Below, piece after piece: positions 59,935 to 64,000 of a stretch of DNA of 64,000 bases (its first letter is position 1; every line of letters starts with the position of its first letter). Below the pieces are notes generated by a model. It was not told the DNA's origin and made no database searches. It saw nothing but the letters and a program-made list of their open reading frames with translations. The stretch is from Gonatopus flavifemur (taxonomy: Eukaryota; Arthropoda; Insecta; Hymenoptera; Dryinidae), in assembly GCA_018340375.1 (NCBI GenBank), contig JAFFJZ010000002.1:14030001-14094000 (forward strand), in the 5' to 3' direction. The position numbers and the translations under genes were made by a program.

Positions 59935-60072
59935 TTTGTGTTACTGATGACTTGTGCTGAACTTTGGAAATTATTTACTCCGAGTTTAGGAGAAATCGTC
60001 AAAGAATCTATTCACGGTAGTTGTTATTGAATCATTGGAATATATTCCTCCGCAACAATGAAGTCTGGAATG
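58903..60072. other. Unassigned spacer with a TA microsatellite
   Basis: The 95-codon frame 59350-59637 has no recognised motif. Nothing beyond the microsatellite at 59896-59932 is supported. Confidence 0.45.
59896..59932. repeat. (TA)n microsatellite
   Basis: Uninterrupted TA dinucleotides of about 37 bases. Confidence 0.95.
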
Positions 60073-60238
60073 CACCGTAAAAAGTTCGACTGTATCTGGC
60101 TGCATTTTATTTAAAAACGTGATAAAAATTCCGTGTTTTCCATTGTGTGCTTACTTTCAGTTGAAGCAGGGCTAGTTTAAGCTGCAAATTAAAATAAGCT
60201 GATATCCCGGATGGAAGTAAGTTTTACTTTTTACTGCG
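60073..60238. mobile_element. CACCGTAAAAAG MITE, TG duplication
   Basis: CACCGTAAAAAGTTCGAC at the left, TTTTACTTTTTACTGCG at the right, TG outside both. It carries CCATTGTGTGC like other CACTGTAAAAAG copies. A further CAGTAAAAAGTAAA at about 60415 suggests an adjoining partial copy. Confidence 0.6.
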
Positions 60239-61026
60239 TGATTGTTTCCCGTTGAGAACTGCTGGCACGAGGATGGGCAATGTACATAGAGGCAACCTTG
60301 GTGAAAATATAATGTACGTTCGCGAAAGGGAATGTCATTTTACACTCCACAATGCATGGATCTCCATTTCGTGTACATTTGCATTCAATTTTTATGACAC
60401 TTCGTGGCATCGACACAGTAAAAAGTAAATCTTAATTCCATGATCGACTCATTTTCAGATGAGGATCAAAATCAGCAATGTTACGATTTCAGCCGTAATA
60501 TGGGATGAAAAACAGTTATGGCCGTATTAAATTCAATTAAACCGGATAATATACTGATTATCAGCAATGCATATCTTATAGGCAGCCATGTAGAGTTTGA
60601 TGGATAATTCAGTAAAAAATATCTGAAAATAAGATTAGAATTCTTTCATTTTCAGTGTTACAATTGTTTATACGTACACATATATATTTGCATATAATTA
60701 ATGACAGTTTCAATTCAGTCAAATTATTTCAGGTTTTTGATTTATTATTCAAGGTGTCTAACAAATTCGGTAGCAGTTTGTAATATCACTTTCGTAAAAG
60801 CTTGTTATTGGATTTTCCGCACTGTCAATGGATTTTTTATGTCGACACTTTCACTTCAACATTACAACACAAATTGGAATTAATTCAAACTTTCGGGGGG
60901 GGATTTACATTTTCACTAATTCTCAATTCCCGTGAAATGTTTTCCAAATTTATCTTCGACTCCACACTACACATACCATCAAATTATACTATTATGAAAT
61001 TATTTATCACATGCGTCGATCGAAAC
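60239..61026. other. Unassigned spacer
   Basis: No gene, RNA or repeat beyond the partial MITE end near 60415. Confidence 0.45.
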
Positions 61027-61098
61027 GGTACCGTGGCGAAGTGGTTAAACGCAAAGGACTAGGACAGATTATTCCAGCAACAATGTGGGTTCGAATCT
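61027..61098 (+). mobile_element. tRNA-like (Leu/Ser-type) SINE head or tRNA pseudogene
   Basis: GTGGCGAAGTGGTTAAACGC gives an A box and GGGTTCGAATC at 61087-61097 a B box, at the spacing of a long-variable-arm tRNA. The T stem has a mismatch and the acceptor strands do not pair, so it is not a functional tRNA. Confidence 0.55.
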
Positions 61099-61577
61099 CC
61101 CGATGAGGGTTAAAGATGTTCAATCTTCAAAAACTACGATCATGATATAATTGAATAGTCAACAAGTGAAGTGAATAAATTCACACAACAGGGAACTTTC
61201 ATTTTGCATTCTCCGAATAAACACAAACAACTTCCTCATCGTCGATAGGTAACGCTATGTTGAGAAGAACAAAACAAAAAACAATGGACGAACCCATTTA
61301 TCAGGAACAATTCGCTTTGAATTTCAGTTCAAAATCAGTTTTGATTCCAGTTCAATAGGGATCAATGTAAGCTGTATTCTTGTTTGAGTTTGAGAAGGTT
61401 TCCCAGTAGCTGACTTTATGTCTGATGAGTCTTCTTTCGGCTGCATCTTAAATTCAGCTTATATTTTAACTGGAATCAAGTTTTTCTTTTTACCGTGGAT
61501 GATACTTCATTTTTCCCAGGGAAGGTTGTGTTGTACCAATCGGTAGTCAATCAATCAACTTTGTTGATTCATCTCAG
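61099..61577. other. Unassigned spacer
   Basis: Possibly the body of the SINE. No other feature seen. Confidence 0.4.
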
Positions 61578-61799
61578 CACTGTGAAAAATAATCGGAAGT
61601 TTCCTGTGTAAATCAACCGGAAAATTCTAATCACTGATCGGGAAATCAATTTCTGGTACATTTATATTTTATCTGAAAATTCTAAACTTTATGGGATTTT
61701 CCCCAACGTTTCGCAGTAAATTCCGGACGAATCAGGAAAATTCCTAACGCTTGGATGTGTTAATTACTTCATATAAATATGTAGAAATTTTTCACAGTG
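61578..61799 (+). mobile_element. CACTGTGAAAAATAATCGG MITE
   Basis: Ends CACTGTGAAAAAT and TTTTTCACAGTG. It aligns with the reverse complement of 41835-42384 and provides the uninterrupted form of that element. Confidence 0.75.
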
Positions 61800-61833
61800 T
61801 GGTCATAGATTCCACAATACCTGGCGGATTCTC

Positions 61834-61980
61834 CACTGTAAAAAGAGAGTTTTTCATTCAAATTATGTTGTCACTGAATTCAAGACGCAGCCAAAAGAAG
61901 CCTCTCTTGAGTGTAAAGTAAGCACAAAAAACAATCGCCAACACAATGGAAAAAGCTGAATTTCAGTTCATTTTCAAATG
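61834..61980. mobile_element. Partial CACTGTAAAAAG element
   Basis: The left end CACTGTAAAAAGAGAG and the motif AACAATCGCCAACACAATGG link it to 62186-62335. No right end. Confidence 0.4.
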
Positions 61981-62185
61981 AAAACGGAGACAATCTAAGT
62001 CACACATGTTGTACAGTGTTCGTTTAATGTTGTCTGGAAGAAAGGAACTAATTACGTATGAAGGATTCATGTGGATGACGGGATGTTGTATTTGCTGTTT
62101 GTTTATTTTGATTACTTATTGTACTTTATGTACAGTTAATATGTAATGAAAGCAATTATTATCAAGCATGAAGATTTGAAAAGTA

Positions 62186-62335
62186 CACTGTAAAAAGAAA
62201 GTCTTGATCTGTTTGCATCGTCATTTCAGACAATGCTTTTTCCATTGTGTCGGTGATTGTTTTTTCGGCTTAATTTGTTTGCATCATAGATTCAGCCATG
62301 AAATGAGCTGAATTTAAGACTTTCTTTTTACAGCG
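62186..62335. mobile_element. CACTGTAAAAAGAAAGTCTT MITE, TA duplication
   Basis: Clean 150-bp member: CACTGTAAAAAGAAAGTCTT at the left, AAGACTTTCTTTTTACAGCG at the right, TA both sides. Holds CATTGTGTCGGTGATTGTTT. Confidence 0.8.
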
Positions 62336-62469
62336 TATTCAAGATATTCAATAATTTATCAAATATGAAGTGTTCCCAATACACGATCAGAAAATAATTA
62401 TCTCATATGCTGCATTCAAATACACTCTTAAAATTTTGCATCCAAATTGAAGGTTTCCTGAACATTGAA

Positions 62470-62921
62470 TAGGGTAAGGCGGGGTGAGATGACGCACTTT
62501 CTCAGTGCTCTACAACAGAACTTAATACATCAAACCTTGTACGCTCAAGAGAAATATAAAGATTCCATTACACTGAGAGAAGAGTTTATTTGTATTTAAT
62601 AAAGCTTCCTTTGGATACGACGAAATAAATATGTTTTTCCACGTAAATTTGGCTTTATAACTATAAATGAAGTTTATTAACTGTTACAAAACTTCATATG
62701 ACATTGTTTAACTGTTATTAAACCTTATCTGGGAATAGTGAGTGATGTTTGTATGTAATAAATATTTATTTCGCCGTATCCAAAACAAGATTTATTAAAT
62801 ACAAATAAACTCTTCTCTCAGTGTACAAACTTAAGACCTTCTTGGAGTGAATGAGGTGTTATGTATTATTTTATGCTATAGAGAAGCGAGAAACTGCGTC
62901 GTCTTACCCTGATTTATTCTA
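62470..62921. mobile_element. GGGGTGAGATGACGCA MITE split by a CACTG MITE
   Basis: GGGGTGAGATGACGCAC at the left faces CTGCGTCGTCTTACCC at the right. The family member at 40583-40779 lacks the insertion. Confidence 0.7.
62571..62823. mobile_element. CACTGAGAGAAGAGTTTATTT palindromic MITE, TA duplication
   Basis: CACTGAGAGAAGAGTTTATT and complement are exact, TA flanks both ends, and the arms continue through GGATACG/CGTATCC words. Confidence 0.85.
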
Positions 62922-63825
62922 CGTGCTCGTAGAAAATCAAAACTCGAAGAACCAATGATACGTCTCTAGAACATTTCAAACAACTGCGGATGTTAGCTGG
63001 TTATGTTTATTAAATATCCTGGTCCACAAAAATGGCAAATAAATCTAGATAAAAATCCAATATGGTATTTTTCGTTCCTGTTAAATTTTACGGGTCTTTC
63101 TTGTCAGAGGGAAATATTTTAAATGCATTACTTTCCCTAAATTGTATATGCTCATCTCATGTTGATTGAGTATTTTCCAAAACAATGCACGTCCTAAAGT
63201 GCAAACTACCGTGAACTGATCTAAATTTTCAATGAGCCGTCACTCGATCCCCGTCATTTTCCCGTTCATTTTCAATAAGAGATGAATCAAAAATGAATAA
63301 TACGCCTTGATGAACATAATTTAAATCCTCTTATTTTCCTTATAAGAATTCAAATTTTGAGTGTTATATGCCGAGTAGCATTTTGAATGTTCACTGCGTA
63401 AGTACAGATATTTTTAGACGATTCTGTAGCACTTCAGTATCAAGAAATTATTGAAAATTCAGCTGATCAATTACGAAGCAATTTACCCTGAGTGTAGTTT
63501 TATGCCTCGGTCATCTAGTATTCAATTATCTGAAAAGTTTCGAATTCGGTGCATTACTGATGGGGATTTATTATCTATCTTATCCAAATTTCCGATGGAT
63601 TCATTCATTCAATATTCCCATAGCACTTGCATCAATCTAATGGGAGATGGAATGATTCCATACAGGCGTTCGTCACTTTTATCTAAATATGAGAGAAGAT
63701 GCCATAATCGCTTGTTGACTATTTATTACTTTTTGAGAAAAGGTGTCGACGATGTATGCCTTGCTTTCTGTAGAAAATTGAAAATGTAATTGAAGTTTGT
63801 TTCATTTTGAGGTTATGTGAATGTC
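62922..63825. other. Unassigned spacer with a 112-residue frame
   Basis: The frame 63451-63789 has mixed composition (SSSIQLSEKFRIRC) and no domain that I recognise. It is unsupported as a gene. Confidence 0.3.
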
Positions 63826-64000
63826 CCCTGGTAAAAATGAAGCGTATACACGAAGCGATAAATGTGTGAATTCCCTTTTCGTGAAGTGTGTGATCCCAAT
63901 TTTCCCAATAAAGAACGATACAAAACGAAGTTATATCGTTATTAAACGATAGGACTCTATCGTTCCTTATCGTTTTCTATAAAAATCCAAAAGAATGTAT
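63826..64000 (+). mobile_element. CCCTGGTAAAAAT element cut by the window edge
   Basis: Left end CCCTGGTAAAAATGA, then TATCGTT and AACGATA words as in 27513-28474. The right end lies outside the window. Confidence 0.55.

Noticed and set aside
61027..61098. Functional tRNA-Leu or tRNA-Ser
   Set aside because: The acceptor stem does not pair and the T stem has a mismatch.
1..64000. LTR retrotransposon or endogenous viral element
   Set aside because: No long direct terminal repeats, primer-binding sites or reverse-transcriptase frames were seen.

Overview
This window is AT-rich eukaryotic DNA. I found no protein-coding gene, rRNA gene or functional tRNA gene that I can support. The open frames are all short, are not in series and lack recognisable domains, and many are mirror images of palindromes. 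The texture is short inverted-repeat transposons (MITEs), hAT and pogo-like fragments, tRNA-derived SINE heads and possible Penelope-like scraps in unique AT-rich filler. This suggests an arthropod, most likely an insect, in a long intergenic region or a very large intron. The assignment is inference from texture only.

Layout. From 1 to 15 kb there is a fold-back element carrying a nested hAT MITE (721-1680), a nearly perfect hairpin MITE (4021-4213) and several small palindromes, with long featureless spacers. From 15 to 25 kb there are two near-identical 1.28 kb elements in opposite orientation (15522-16801 and 23322-24603). The first sits inside another MITE and leaves a readable empty site. 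From 22 to 40 kb there are elements with diagnostic target-site duplications: a 9-bp case (22085-22333), hAT cases (25829-26295, 36527-36737, 39036-39405), a pogo-like element (29148-29934) and a 9-bp case at 31773-32195. From 40 to 51 kb MITEs are dense and are built from repeated self-complementary words. A GC-richer island with a splice-donor-like end (51780-52502) is the only candidate for a gene's promoter or first exon. From 53 to 64 kb there are nested elements that can be resolved by comparison with intact copies in the window, and one element cut by the right edge.

The main pattern is a set of 23 elements whose ends begin CAC (usually CACTG or CACGG) and finish GTG or a close variant. 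Each is flanked by the same dinucleotide on both sides, always TA, TG or TT. Termini of this kind with a 2-bp duplication resemble the CMC (CACTA/Mirage/Chapaev) supergroup. A smaller set starts CCC, ends GGG or GAG, and is flanked by TT. Many of both sets are filled with one short palindromic word used again and again (AGATCT, AGCAAA, AGACATCT, ATCCGG, CATATATGG, GGCCC and others). No transposase was recognised, so all of these would depend on proteins encoded elsewhere.
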